Shown: positions 11,551 to 22,479 of the stretch, piece by piece
How positions within the stretch are numbered: the first letter of the stretch is position 1
How the letters are laid out: every line of letters begins with the position of its first letter
Origin: Oidiodendron maius Zn
Taxonomy: Eukaryota > Ascomycota > Leotiomycetes > Myxotrichaceae
Assembly (NCBI GenBank): GCA_000827325.1
Contig: KN832878.1
Coordinates: 558,001 to 622,000, forward strand
Direction of reading: 5' to 3'
Length of the DNA: 64,000 bases
The notes under the pieces: generated by a model
The model's database searches: none
Told to the model about the DNA's origin: nothing
The model's input: only the letters and a program-made list of their open reading frames with translations
Translations under genes and position numbers: made by a program

Positions 11551-13820
11551 ATGAAAGGCTTCAGACAGAGGGTTGTAAGTCTTCCCAGTAGCCCAAGTGA
11601 AACTGTCGCATTACAGGCGCGAGGTTATATTGTCGTGATTGAACAACGCTAACCCATCTAGCATGAGCAGCTCTCGCGTGCGAAGGACCCAAATAAGTCT
11701 TCCAAATCCAAGAACAAGGACTCGAAGGATGGAACATCGTCTCCATCGCAATCGAGCGGATCCCGAGATGCTGCCCAGTCTCCTGTCGTCACCCCTTCAT
11801 CGTCAACTACAGCACTCATCGATCCTCGTAACAAACCACTTCCGCCGGGCGAAGGTGGACCATTGGTGGGAGTCACAGGCGGTCTCCAGCCGCAACCTGG
11901 CTCACTGAATCCGGGCCAGAATTCTCTGGCAGCACCTGATCGATTTGGTAGTCTGGGAGGTGGGCAAAGTCCATCAGGTGGGCCTAGTACACCCGGCCGT
12001 CATGGACAACTGCCACCGAGCGTTGTTATTAGTCCCAGTGTTCCAGTAAGTAGATCAAATCCCCCAAATCGTGCTCTCTAACTTGCTTGCTCAGCACATC
12101 CCGCCTCCCGGCGCGCAAGAGACTATGCCCCACGACCTCGCCCCCCCAAAACATGGCCAGAAATCAATGATGTTTGACCGCTTACAAACGACACCAAGAG
12201 ATGTTCCAGAGGGGGTTAGAACTCCAAAGAGGCAGCACTCCTCTAGGTTTGACATATCACCGCAACGAGAGCTCGAAAAGCTACCTGGCTTCCACGAAGT
12301 ACCACCCAATCGGCGCCAAGACCTTTTCATGCAGAAAATTGATCAGTGTAATATCATTTTCGATTTCAACGATGCGAGCGCTGATATGAAGTCGAAGGAG
12401 ATCAAACGACTTGCACTACATGAGTTGTTGGACTATGTGGCAAACAATAGACAAGTTATCACAGAAGCCATGTATCCAAGAGTTGTGGACATGTTCAGCA
12501 AGAACCTATTCCGACCAATTCCACCCCCAATTAACCCCCAGGGTGAGGCATTCGACCCAGAAGAAGATGAGCCTGTTCTTGAAGTTGCATGGCCACATAT
12601 TCAGGTTGTGTACGAATTTTTCCTTAGGTTTATCGAGAGCCAAGACTTCAATACCAATATCGCCAAAGCATATATAGATCATAGCTTCGTCCTGCAGCTT
12701 CTCGAACTGTTTGATTCGGAAGACCCCCGCGAACGAGATTTCCTCAAAACCACCCTGCACAGAATTTATGGGAAATTCCTAAACCTGCGGTCGTACATTC
12801 GGCGGTCCATCAACAATGTGTTCTTTCAGTTTATCTATGAAACGGAGCGCTTCAACGGCATTGCTGAGTTACTGGAAATTCTGGGATCAATTATCAATGG
12901 ATTTGCACTCCCCCTCAAGGAAGAGCACAAGCTGTTCCTCACTAGAGGCTTGATACCCTTACACAAAGTCAAGAGCTTGAGCATGTATCATCCCCAACTG
13001 GCGTATTGCATTGTCCAGTTCTTAGAGAAGGATGCAGCACTAACGGAAGAGGTATGTTGTTCAATGTTAGTGATATAGCGTTTACTAATAGTCTAGGTCG
13101 TGCTCGGTCTCCTTCGATATTGGCCCAAGGTGAACAGTACTAAGGAAGTTATGTTCCTGAATGAGGTTGAAGATATCTTCGAGGTGATGGATCCAGCGGA
13201 GTTCGCCAAAGTTCAAGAACCTCTCTTCCACCAACTCGCAAAGTCGGTAGCAAGTCCGCATTTCCAAGTCGCGGAGCGTGCGCTCTATTTCTGGAACAAC
13301 GAATATTTTTGCAATCTGGTTAGTGATAACGTTGAAATAATCCTACCTATAATGTTTGCCCCGCTATACGAGAACTCAAAGGGCCACTGGAATCGGTAAG
13401 TATCACCACTCGACGCTCGTGCCCACTCTAACACAGCCCAGAACAATACACGGCATGGTCTATAATGCTATGAAGTTATTCATGGAGATCAATCCGCAGC
13501 TCTTTGATGATTGCTCCCACGACTATACCGAGCAGCAAAACAATGCAGAGGCTCGAGAATTGATCAGACAGAACAAGTGGAAGGCCCTGCAAGAACAAGC
13601 AAAGCGAACATCGAGCAACGGAGCGACACGAACATCTACAATGTCGTCACCGTCAAGATCCAAGGTCACAACCCCGTTAAGAATCGATGAGGTAGACCCG
13701 ATGACGGAGGATAACCAGAAGAGACTGGACTCGCTGAAGCTGCAAGATGGAGATCGTCGGGATCGACGAGGGACGCACGATCGGCAAAACTCGGTAGGCT
13801 CTTCGAGGAGCCAACGATGA
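11551..13820 (+). CDS. rts1: PP2A regulatory subunit B' (B56 family; Rts1/Par1)
   Basis: Regulatory subunit that targets the PP2A phosphatase core, acting in mitosis, cytokinesis and stress responses. Five exons (11551-11574, 11662-12045, 12095-13051, 13097-13395, 13442-13820) give 680 aa. The first exon encodes only MKGFRQRV, followed by a conserved segment [18 protein letters not shown]. Residues up to about 190 are Ser/Pro/Gly-rich and probably disordered. The B56 HEAT-like domain runs from about [12 protein letters not shown] to [12 protein letters not shown]; within it [33 protein letters not shown] and [10 protein letters not shown] are near-invariant. The tail is basic and Ser/Thr-rich, a likely phospho-regulated region. 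Confidence 0.96.
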
Positions 13821-14664
13821 CCGGCTTAGTCCTCTACCACTCTATTCTGTGTTCCAAGAGAACCCACTGCTCGATTTCTAGAGCTTTGTCCGATCAAGAG
13901 CTCACAGCTCACGCGCACATCTTCGCCGTCCATATTTTCTTTGTTGTCACGAGAGAGTCCTCTTCTCGTTTTTAGTCCTTCTCGCGTGCCCACCTTGTCT
14001 CTTGGGAGAAGAGAGTTATTCCTTAATCATGCGTTACGAGCTCTAACGATAATGAACGACATTCCCATGGACGGTCTGGTAGTATGCTGCGGAGATAGAA
14101 AGTGCTGCGGTGGTATGAAACGTGGAGATAGTAGTGTGGATGAAAGGTGGCAGTGCAAACGGCTGTGCATCCAACTGGTGGAGTGTTATGACTGCTGTAT
14201 GATGGTTTAAAGCATCTTGTGTGAGCGTTTCTCTCCACCTATCGGCCTCAGTCAATAGGCTTTCTCATTAGAACTGAGGTGGTGGAACGCCTGACCCTGC
14301 ACCATGCCCTCATCTCTATCATTAGGTTTCTTTTCCGAAGAGTACATATCCAGCGTAGAAAGAGGCATATGGGCGTTCGTTTTGTTCAAGTAGGACTTCG
14401 CCTGCCATGCGTAGGCGTTAAAAGTAATGAATTGTGATGGAATTGCGCCTTGGTCCTTTAGGCTCCTCGTGCTAAGGCTGAAATGTGACCGCGTGGGTAA
14501 ATTTACATACAGCTACCCAGCCTTGTCAGGGAGCTATAATTACAAGCAGTGATGTCTGATTTATTGAAAATGCCCCCCTCCGAAACGCCAATAGCTCCTT
14601 GTACCCAGAACCCAAACGCCATAGATGGTGTGTGCATGCCAGTCCAGCTATCCCGCTTCGCTAT
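13821..14664. other. Convergent 3' region between B56 and Tlg1
   Basis: Shared 3' flank of two convergent genes. It carries short ORFs (for example 13941-14210) of low-complexity, Cys-containing composition that match no known family. No obvious RNA gene. Confidence 0.45.
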
Positions 14665-15427
14665 TTAGAGCACTAGAAGCAATACCAACAACAGAATGAG
14701 GATGAATATCAAAATTGCAATGCAACAACTACTCAACCCATCCTCATTCTTCCTCACCACCTCGCTCATCTTCTTCAACCCGCCTTGCAGCCGCCCGCCC
14801 ACGCGATCCGCCAAGCCATCCACATTCTCCAAGATCTCAGCCTGTTCCTCCAGTTCCCGCCCCATGTCGTCCGCCTGTTGCCGCAGATTACCCACGGTGC
14901 GAAAAACACCATCCAAGTCCTGGTCCTGCTCGCGCATCATCACCAGCTGTTGCTCATGTTCGAATTCCTCGTTATAATCCCTTCTCTCCGTGTCATCGAT
15001 CACAGGCGTCTTGTACCCGCCGGGTTCGGCGTGCACCGACTTGGCCAGCTCCTCGCGCATGTCTGCGATCTCGTCGCCCACCTCGTCAACTAGGCGTTTA
15101 CGCCTGCTCACCTCCTCGATCTCCAGACCATATCTGTACGGGTCGTCCTGGACGGCTTTGACTGATTCGACTAGGTCGGCGAGGTCCTCGGCGAGGGCCG
15201 TCAGCGAGGTCGAGAGCTCCTTGTGCGCCGAGGCGAGCTCGGGCGAGGGCTTGCCTGTAGTGGTGCTAAGGGATCGAATACGAAGGTAGGATGTGAACAG
15301 CGTGCGGGTGCTGTTGAGCTGGGAGAGGACATCGCTATGCAGACGGTTAGCCTCGGCGGAGAGGACGGGAAGGAGGGAAATAGTACGTTTGAACCTGGAG
15401 AAACGGGTCGTCCTCATTGGAAGACAT
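14665..15427 (-). CDS. tlg1: t-SNARE Tlg1 (syntaxin-6 type, Qc-SNARE)
   Basis: Tail-anchored SNARE for endosome-to-Golgi fusion. Two exons, 15427-15387 and 15334-14665, give 236 aa. The first exon encodes MSSNEDDPFLQVQ, and splicing a 52-nt intron (branch ggctaacc) leads into DVLSQLNSTRTLFTSYLR, the conserved Tlg1 N-terminus. Starting at the ATG at 15417 instead would translate the intron and lose this motif. An ATG at 15430 is directly upstream in frame. The SNARE motif spans about residues 151-212, with Gln178 in LEEQAEIL at the ionic zero layer. Residues 217-236 are a Leu/Ile-rich C-terminal membrane anchor ending at the stop, as expected for post-translational insertion. Confidence 0.93.
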
Positions 15428-15430
15428 CAT

Positions 15431-16495
15431 CTTCGGTGAGGGGATTGCTAGTTCTAGGCCTTGCGGCTCCGTTAATATGCAGGTGGAGGAGGCTCTAAGA
15501 GCAAGGCAGATATAACTCCAATAACCTTCTGTCGTAAGGCTGAGGCGTTCAGAACACAGCGTCAGTATCTACGGCCCTTGCAGGTAGAGACCAGTGAAAT
15601 ACAGGGCGAAATGGGATTCGGCGGGAGCCGATGAAGACAAGTAGTAATGGAGAGGTGAAGATATACTTTACGCCTATCAGTATTATCTGGTGGCACTGAC
15701 TGGAGGTTGTCAGTTGTGGCTAGTGCCTCGGCACGCACTAGCCACGCACTCGCCACAACTCGCCATATGCTGGTAGTCGACACAACAGGCACAATCTCAA
15801 TCCTTCAATCCACTTCAGGGGCTCAGTGATTTGATTAATATCCGTTCAGCCTTGCTGACGTTGCCCTCCTGGAGTTTGAGTGACTCCTACTCTAGCCGAA
15901 TGGCGTACTTGTATTGAATCCCCCCAGCACTCCAATACTGGGTCGCCACTGCAAAATAAAACGCCTCTTGTTGCTGCCTTGCAGAGCTGAGGTGGGGGCA
16001 AATGTTCGTGCAGAGGCAGTTCATTACTCAACCTGGTTTGCAAATATCTGGTCTCTTGCACCTCCCTTGTCTTAGCTCTTCCTGCCCGAGTACCTAGTAT
16101 GTTGGAAGTACGAAATACTATAGCCCAGTCTGACATGGTGTACAACGTGACCCCTCTGCCTGCGCCATAACCAGGGAGTCAAGTGTAGCCGCAATATTCA
16201 CTTTGGTGGGTGACGAACTACTCATAAAACTGTCGTCCTCTTCCCTCCTCCTTCTCTCGCTCCCTCTTCGCCCCCGTCAACCCTCACCAGTCATACCCTC
16301 CTGTTGCTATTAAGCTCTAGGCATTTAACAAACGCGCTAGAGTTCTACTGACCATCGTAAGGTGCTCGTTGTATTACAGCTTTCGTTTGGCTTGAGAATA
16401 TTCGTTTGTACTACGCTAGGCAGTGCTACCTTCACCTCGTGCCGCTGCATCACAAAACACTGTCTCTCAGACTATTTCGATCTTCCTAGAGCATC
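15431..16495. promoter_or_regulatory. Divergent promoter region of Tlg1 and BCS1-like gene
   Basis: About 1.06 kb between divergent starts. It contains the nested inverted repeat listed separately. A pyrimidine-rich stretch at about 16230-16290 (tcctcttccctcctcc) lies upstream of the BCS1-like start and is typical of fungal 5' leaders. Confidence 0.5.
15712..15760. repeat. Nested inverted repeat upstream of Tlg1
   Basis: An 11-nt perfect inverted repeat, GTGGCTAGTGC at 15716-15726 and GCACTAGCCAC at 15735-15745, has an 8-nt loop. A second pair, AGTTGTGGC at 15712-15720 and GCCACAACT at 15752-15760, overlaps the left arm, so two alternative hairpins are possible. Function is unknown. Confidence 0.7.
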
Positions 16496-18419
16496 ATGAA
16501 GCAAAAGTCTTTAGGATCTATAATAGAGACCGCCTTTCCACCGCAAGGCAACATGTCGGGGTCTTCTGGATCGCCACTCCCTATCTCACCAACTACACTG
16601 CTCGAGACCTTTATTCCGGGCTATGGCCCCATTCACAAGTTTGTCCTCTATTCCTTTGGGTTTGATGTCACCGTTCTGGTCTCACTAGGTGCAGCCCTCT
16701 GGCTGGCTGCTCGTATCGGCCGCTCCATATGGAAAGTGCTCAAGGGTGCGGTGACCTCTAACTGGATGGCTGAGATATCAGTCTCTAGCACTGACGAGAT
16801 ACACACTCATCTGCTTCACTTCCTCGCTTTCCAGTACAGGACACGCGGATCCCGCCGACTTATAGCTGATACACCGACCAAATCTGCCTGGGAACTTGAC
16901 GGCGAGGAGACGGAAGCCCTTGATACTACCATGGATGCGAATGGAAACATCAAGTGGCTTAACTTCTCGAACCAGGAAGCCAAAACTCAACCTCGATTTA
17001 CGCCTGCTATAGGCAGCCATAATTTCTGGCATAATGGCACCTTTTTCCAACTTAGCAGGAAAGAGGTCACAATGTTCGATGAAATGGGTGGTGGCGGATC
17101 AACTCTCAAGGATAAAGAGATTCTAACCCTCTCCTGCTTTGGACGATCGACAAACCCAATCAAGGCATTAATGCAAGATGCTAAAGAACACTACCATCGT
17201 GGACATAACGTCAAAACTATTATCAAGAGACCCGCGCCAAAGGATCTACGCCGGTGGGGAGGTAGGGGAGCTTGGGTAAAGATTGCGGAACGACCTTGCA
17301 GGCCCATGAAGACTGTTGTACTGGATGAGAAGCGCAAGATGGATGTCCTGGCTGACATTAATGAATATCTGAATCCAGTTACTGCAAGATGGTACGCCAA
17401 CCGAGGCATTCCTTACCGCCGTGGATACCTCTTTTACGGCCCACCTGGTACTGGAAAGACGTCTCTCACTTTCGCGTTAGCGGGGGTTTTTGGATTAGAT
17501 ATTCACGTGGTTAGCTTGCTGGAGCCCACTTTAACTGAAGAGGAGTTAGGCATGCTCTTTACAAATCTTCCGCCTCGTTGTATTGTTCTTTTGGAAGATA
17601 TCGATACTGCCGGCCTAATGAGAAATGATCCAGAATCTGACGATGCTAAAAAGAAAGCTGAGGTTGACCCGGCAAATACCGAGCTTAATGTAGCAACTTT
17701 AACTAAGGCACTTAAGAAAGCTCACGAATCAGATGAAGACCGAAAGAAGGGAATTTCATTGTCTGGCCTCTTAAATATTATTGACGGTATGTCCTTGAGT
17801 ATCCCCTTCCATACTTTTCAAGCAGATCGCTCACTCCGTTCTAGGAGTCGCTTCTCACGAAGGCCGTGTTCTTGTCATGACTACTAATAGACCTGAAAAT
17901 CTCGACGATGCACTTATCCGGCCCGGACGCGTCGACCATCAAGTATCTTTCAGCAATGCAAATCAGCATCAAGCTAAAGAACTCTTCGAGCGTATGTACG
18001 CCAATGACCTCCCGCGAACCCGATTGCAGCCATCAGCCACTCAGAATGGACCTATCCCTGCCCGACCTTTAGAAGAGAAGATTTCGCTGAATGGCGATCT
18101 CAAGAAAGAGTTGACCCCACCGGCAACGCCTACCTCGAATGGCTATATAATAACAGACACTGCCAAAGAGAAGCCAGATGCGATCCCAGATAGCAAGCTC
18201 CTCAACCAAGTGATAGAGGACGTTCAAGGAGAGGAATTGAGGATGCTAGCACAGAAATTCGCGGAGAACATCCCAGATAACCGGTTCTCTCCCGCGGAAC
18301 TGCAAGGATTCCTGCTGAAGCGCAAGAAGGACCCACGTAAAGCTCGTGATGAAGTTGGAAAGTGGGTAGAAGAGATGATGGAGGTGAAGAGAACTGGCGG
18401 AAAGTTGGTTCCTCAATAG
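16496..18419 (+). CDS. BCS1-like AAA ATPase
   Basis: Relative of the mitochondrial inner-membrane chaperone Bcs1, which translocates the folded Rieske protein. Two exons (16496-17786, 17845-18419) give 621 aa; the 58-nt intron splits a codon within the conserved NIIDGVASHEGR. A membrane segment (about residues 55-75) precedes the BCS1 N-domain. The AAA module has Walker A GPPGTGKT (315-322), Walker B ending LLEDID (365-370), sensor-1 VMTTN and the arginine-finger region ALIRPGRVD. It is longer than true Bcs1 because of an insert between Walker B and GISLSGLL and a C-terminal extension, so it is probably one of the expanded fungal paralogues rather than the Rieske chaperone itself. ATG 16496 or 16553 could start it. 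Confidence 0.88.
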
Positions 18420-19445
18420 AGCAATAACATCATTCCGCTAGTGGAGAGGAATGGTGCGGTGATGATAGAGAGCTGAAGTACACGCCTGAATATTTCATAT
18501 TGATTTATACGGAAAAACTACAAATTGCATGGCATATATTTTTGCATGGGACATAATTTGCATTAGGGACACATGCATGTAGAATTCTTCACATTGTTGT
18601 CCATACGATCTTTCTCAGACTCTCCTTAGATAAAATATTTAGCAAAATTTGGCAAAGCACTATTATTGGAGTATTGGAGTCTTGTTAAATCAAGGTAATC
18701 TTGTAAGATTATAGCTAGAGTTGTAAGGTGATGCCACAAGATTATCTGGCATAACAAAACCATTTAACATATGTTATATTGAAATAGAGGCTAGCTTTAG
18801 AGATGATTGTTCTAGCTTTATATACATAAGTATTTGGCAAGGGCGAGACCGCATAACCCCAGACCCGTTAAATACTCTCACTTGCGTCAGTATACTCTTA
18901 AAGTACACACTTTGTAGTCTTTATTCCCGATACTTTTGAGAAGACTATTCTGGTCCTTGGAAGGCGTCGTCGTACTAGGAATTCTGACTAGTAAACGGTT
19001 GCTCAAACTTGACCTATGAAAGTTATAAGAGTGCTAACATGTACAGAAGAAATTTTTAATCACCGTGCGCAGATTGTTGGTTCAATCCGGGGCGCCTTTG
19101 GTTCGACGCGACGTAACCAGCGGGTAGAGTCGGGAGTTAATAGTAGGGATGACATAATGAATTGAAATATTTGAGATTATGGACCTTGCACATCACACCA
19201 CACTTACCTTATTGTAATTCCTTGTACATGTCTTTTGTGTATAATTACTTCATCTCAGAATCTCTTTACTACAGCGTCCTCGTTCTTGTCGACTCCTTTC
19301 TCCTACTGTTGTATGTTTTGTTCGGAATTACGAATCTGGTCAAAGGACGTCTCATTCCATCACATGCGCCGCTCCGCTTCCTCAACGTGATCGCGCAAAC
19401 TCCATCTTTGTTCTATCCATCCTCTCTATATACCACAAATCCATC
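18420..19445. other. AT-rich intergenic between BCS1-like and asparaginase genes
   Basis: About 1 kb, strongly AT-rich in the first half, with a 12-nt palindrome TAACATATGTTA at 18765-18776. It holds the 3' flank of the BCS1-like gene and the asparaginase promoter. A GGTTCAATCC string near 19080 is not part of a foldable tRNA. Confidence 0.45.
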
Positions 19446-21509
19446 ATGGGTTCCCAATATCCGGAGTCCCGGGTGCTGATCGTTATGACTGGAGGCACCA
19501 TATGTATGAAATCAAGCCCAGAAGGGCTCGTCCCAGCCAGGGGGTTCTTGGAGGCCGGGATGGCCCCTAGACCTTCGTTCAATGATGGATCGAAATTGGG
19601 TGAGTGATAGGTTTATGCATAAACTATGTCCTTCCTTTATTACTTAAAGATGTCAAGTGAAGTATTATGATAAGATTCTTGAATTTACCATCCGCTCTGC
19701 AAGAGTGGGATTGCTTAATCCTAATCAGATATGATATAGCAGTATTGGATGAGTTGAGGAGTTGTTTGCGTGGTGTCTTGAAGCCTGCCAAAATTTGGAC
19801 CATTTTATGGACCGTTTATGTAGTCGTCGACAAATATGAAGATCTTCTCGCTACACATGTTGCAACAGCCTCCTCTATTGCCAAATCATGTTATGTACTA
19901 TTTTCCTTTAGTATTCTCCTGATGAAATCCTGTCCATATCAATGGCTCCTCCTGATCAATAGACCTCTATCTGCTATCTAAGAAGATTTCTATGGAGGCG
20001 GATAAACAATTGGAATCATCTCTGTCAAGTCTCACCATCAATAACATAGCTCTCGGATAAATGCTAACCTATACTCTTCATTCATACAGATCCTCTCCCG
20101 GTCATGACTGATGCCACCACAAAGGAGTATCTTCGGAGTTTCAGAACTCCTCCGAGCACGTATTCAAGCCACATTCGCTATACACTTTACGAATTCCCCG
20201 AACTCCTTGATTCCTCCTCCATATCATCGGCTGGCTGGACTCAAATTGCCACTACGATCCAAAACAACTATTTCCTCTTTGATGGCTTTGTTATTCTGCA
20301 CGGAACAGATAGCCTCGCATATACCAGCTCAGCGCTCTCCTTCATGTGTGCACATTTGGGGAAGCCTATCATCTTGACCGGATCTCAGGCCTCCATCTTT
20401 GCGCTACAATCGGATGCCGTGGATAACCTTCTAGGAGCATTAATTATTGCTGGGACGTTCATGATTCCGGAAGTTTGTCTGTTTTTTCACCACAACCTAT
20501 TTCGAGGGAATCGAACAACAGTAAGCAACTTGCGACTGCCCAAATAGAGTAAGGATATTATGTATATTCTAACCCGACCTAGAAAGTTTCTGCCTCTTCA
20601 TTCGACGCTTTTGCAAGTCCCAATTGCGAGCCACTGGCAAGAGTATCCGCGATGGGTGCCACTGTAAACTGGAATCTCATTCGCCGACCAAAATCCATCG
20701 CAAAATTCGACATCCAGACCAACCTGGACACAGCTCACGTAGCCTGTCTTCGAATCTTCCCTGGTATCAAGCCAGAGATGATTGATGGTGTGCTCCGTGT
20801 TAAAGGTCTTCGTGGTCTGATCCTCGAGACTTTCGGCGCAGGGAATGCCCCAAGTGGCGAAGATGGCAGCTTGACCGCTGTGATAAAAGCTGCCGTAGAG
20901 CGAGGTATTGTCGTAGTGAACGTCTCACAGTGCCAATCTGGGTCCGTATCACCTCTGTATGCCCCGGCCACAGTCCTGGGAAATGCGGGAGTGGTATTCG
21001 GACACGATTTGACCACAGAAGCAGCTCTCACGAAACTTTCGTTCCTTCTCGCACTCCCAGGTCTGGATTATGCGGACATCACCTCGCAGATGGAGATTAG
21101 TCTTCGAGGCGAGATGACTGGAGCGTCAAGCATGCAATTTGCACACCCCCCAAGTGAACTACCGGAAATCAGCCCAACCCAGCAGGCTTTCACGTCACTC
21201 GGATACGCCATTACAAGTGGCGATGTCGATACTGTTATCCTGATGTTGGACGGAGACCAACACGGTCTCCTAAGAGCCAAAGACTATGCTGATAATACAG
21301 CGTTGCATTTGGCCGCTGTAGGTCCAAAAAGTCAAATTACGAGGGAATTGTTGAGGAGGGGTGCGAGCGTGCATGTACGCAATCGCGCGAGTAATACGCC
21401 CCTTTTCTTGGCAGAACAGATGGGTGCGACAGAGAATATCAACTTGCTGAAAGAGAGTGGGGCACATTTACATGTTGAAGAAACAGAGAAATTGGAGCGG
21501 AATTCTTGA
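19446..21509 (+). CDS. Type I L-asparaginase with C-terminal ankyrin repeats
   Basis: Hydrolyses L-asparagine to aspartate and ammonia. Exons 19446-19599, 20090-20520 and 20583-21509 give 503 aa. The two catalytic Thr motifs are present: MTGGTICM (Thr18 the likely nucleophile) and LHGTDSLAY (residues 121-129, with Thr124-Asp125). FGAGNAP and VVNVSQCQSG belong to the asparaginase C-lobe. About residues 430-490 form ankyrin repeats (DNTALHLAAVG, ELLRRGASVHVRNRASNTPL), as in eukaryotic type I enzymes. There is no signal peptide, so it is cytosolic. Intron 1 is unusually long (490 nt) for this locus and contains a 104-codon open frame of no known family. The start is fixed by the TGGT motif at residues 15-18. 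Confidence 0.92.
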
Positions 21510-22479
21510 CTAGTCTAAATAGAAGTTGTCTTTCAGATAGATCCTTGAGACTTGATTTACGGCCGCGCATACACTTTACTATTTGTTTTCTATGAAGAAT
21601 GGAAAGGATACGAAGAGACACGTAACGTCCTGAACGTCCTGAACGTCCCTAACGTCCCTCAATGGTAATAGATATAACTGTTATCTATTCCAACATCCTC
21701 TACTAACTACCAATCATTTTCTTAAAGCACGATAAAGTATAAAGAGGCACATTGTTCCATAACTATTAGGTGTATTCGTAAGCTAATAAAACGATATGGT
21801 ACATTCTACTCAAGCTCACGAATACTAAAGCAAACTTCATTACCACTAGTTTCCGCTCTTTTCCTTACCTGCTTTATTTTAGGGTTAAAGGCAAGCCTAG
21901 GTGCTCCGAAACTAATATTAAGCAGATATGATTCGTTGTCCACAGACAATTGAGCAGCAACGCACAGGCTTAATAAGAGTTCAATGATATTTCCGCCTAT
22001 GTAGATGTGAATTGAAAGAATGCACGGAGAATTGCTTACTAGTATTCCAGCGCAGACGCTGGCTCATGGAAGCGCAGCGGGCGCTGCGTGGGGTACGACC
22101 TGGGTCATAAGATCGACTACACGTCAGTTGTGGAAGCGCTAACATATGAACAAGATAATAGATTGCTGCTGCAACCTTACGGACTTTGAAAAGACTGTGA
22201 AATATAGCTCGTTGTTGTGAGCACGTATTTCTGGTAGATTTCGGAGTGGTATATCAGGCCCACCTTCCCTACTACTACCAGTAAGAAAAGTAACTTTAGA
22301 GTGACCAATACCAGCAAGACCACTGAGCTAAACCTAAGAGAGACTAGTCGCCATCGGGCCAAAATGGAGTTGTAACCGAGCTCGGTAAAATTTACTAGCA
22401 AAGCTCCGATGAGATCAAACTAGACGAAAGAAAATATCACAACTCGTCAATAATTTCATCGCCGTAGAGAAGCCATGGC
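21510..22479. other. Intergenic, AT-rich, with a 9-nt tandem repeat
   Basis: Gap between two plus-strand genes. Apart from the four-unit tandem repeat, there is nothing recognisable. An A-box-like string near 22330 (minus strand) lacks a partner B box. Confidence 0.45.
21624..21659. repeat. Four tandem 9-nt units
   Basis: Two copies of AACGTCCTG are followed by two copies of AACGTCCCT with no spacers, 115 nt after the asparaginase stop. This is a small minisatellite, likely from replication slippage. Confidence 0.85.

Noticed and set aside
14696-15289. Several long plus-strand ORFs opposite Tlg1
   Set aside because: They are antisense shadows of GC-rich Tlg1 codons; their Ser/Pro/Arg-rich sequences match no family.
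15335-15417. Tlg1 starting at the ATG at 15417
   Set aside because: This start would translate a 52-nt intron. The ATG at 15427 plus splicing gives the conserved FLQVQTDVLS N-terminus.
19060-19140. tRNA-like B box (GGTTCAATCC)
   Set aside because: No A box at the right distance and no acceptor or anticodon stems could be formed.
22300-22350. A-box-like TAGCTCAGTGGT on the minus strand, possible tRNA or tRNA-derived SINE
   Set aside because: No GGTTCGA-type B box follows within the next 100 nt and no cloverleaf can be drawn.
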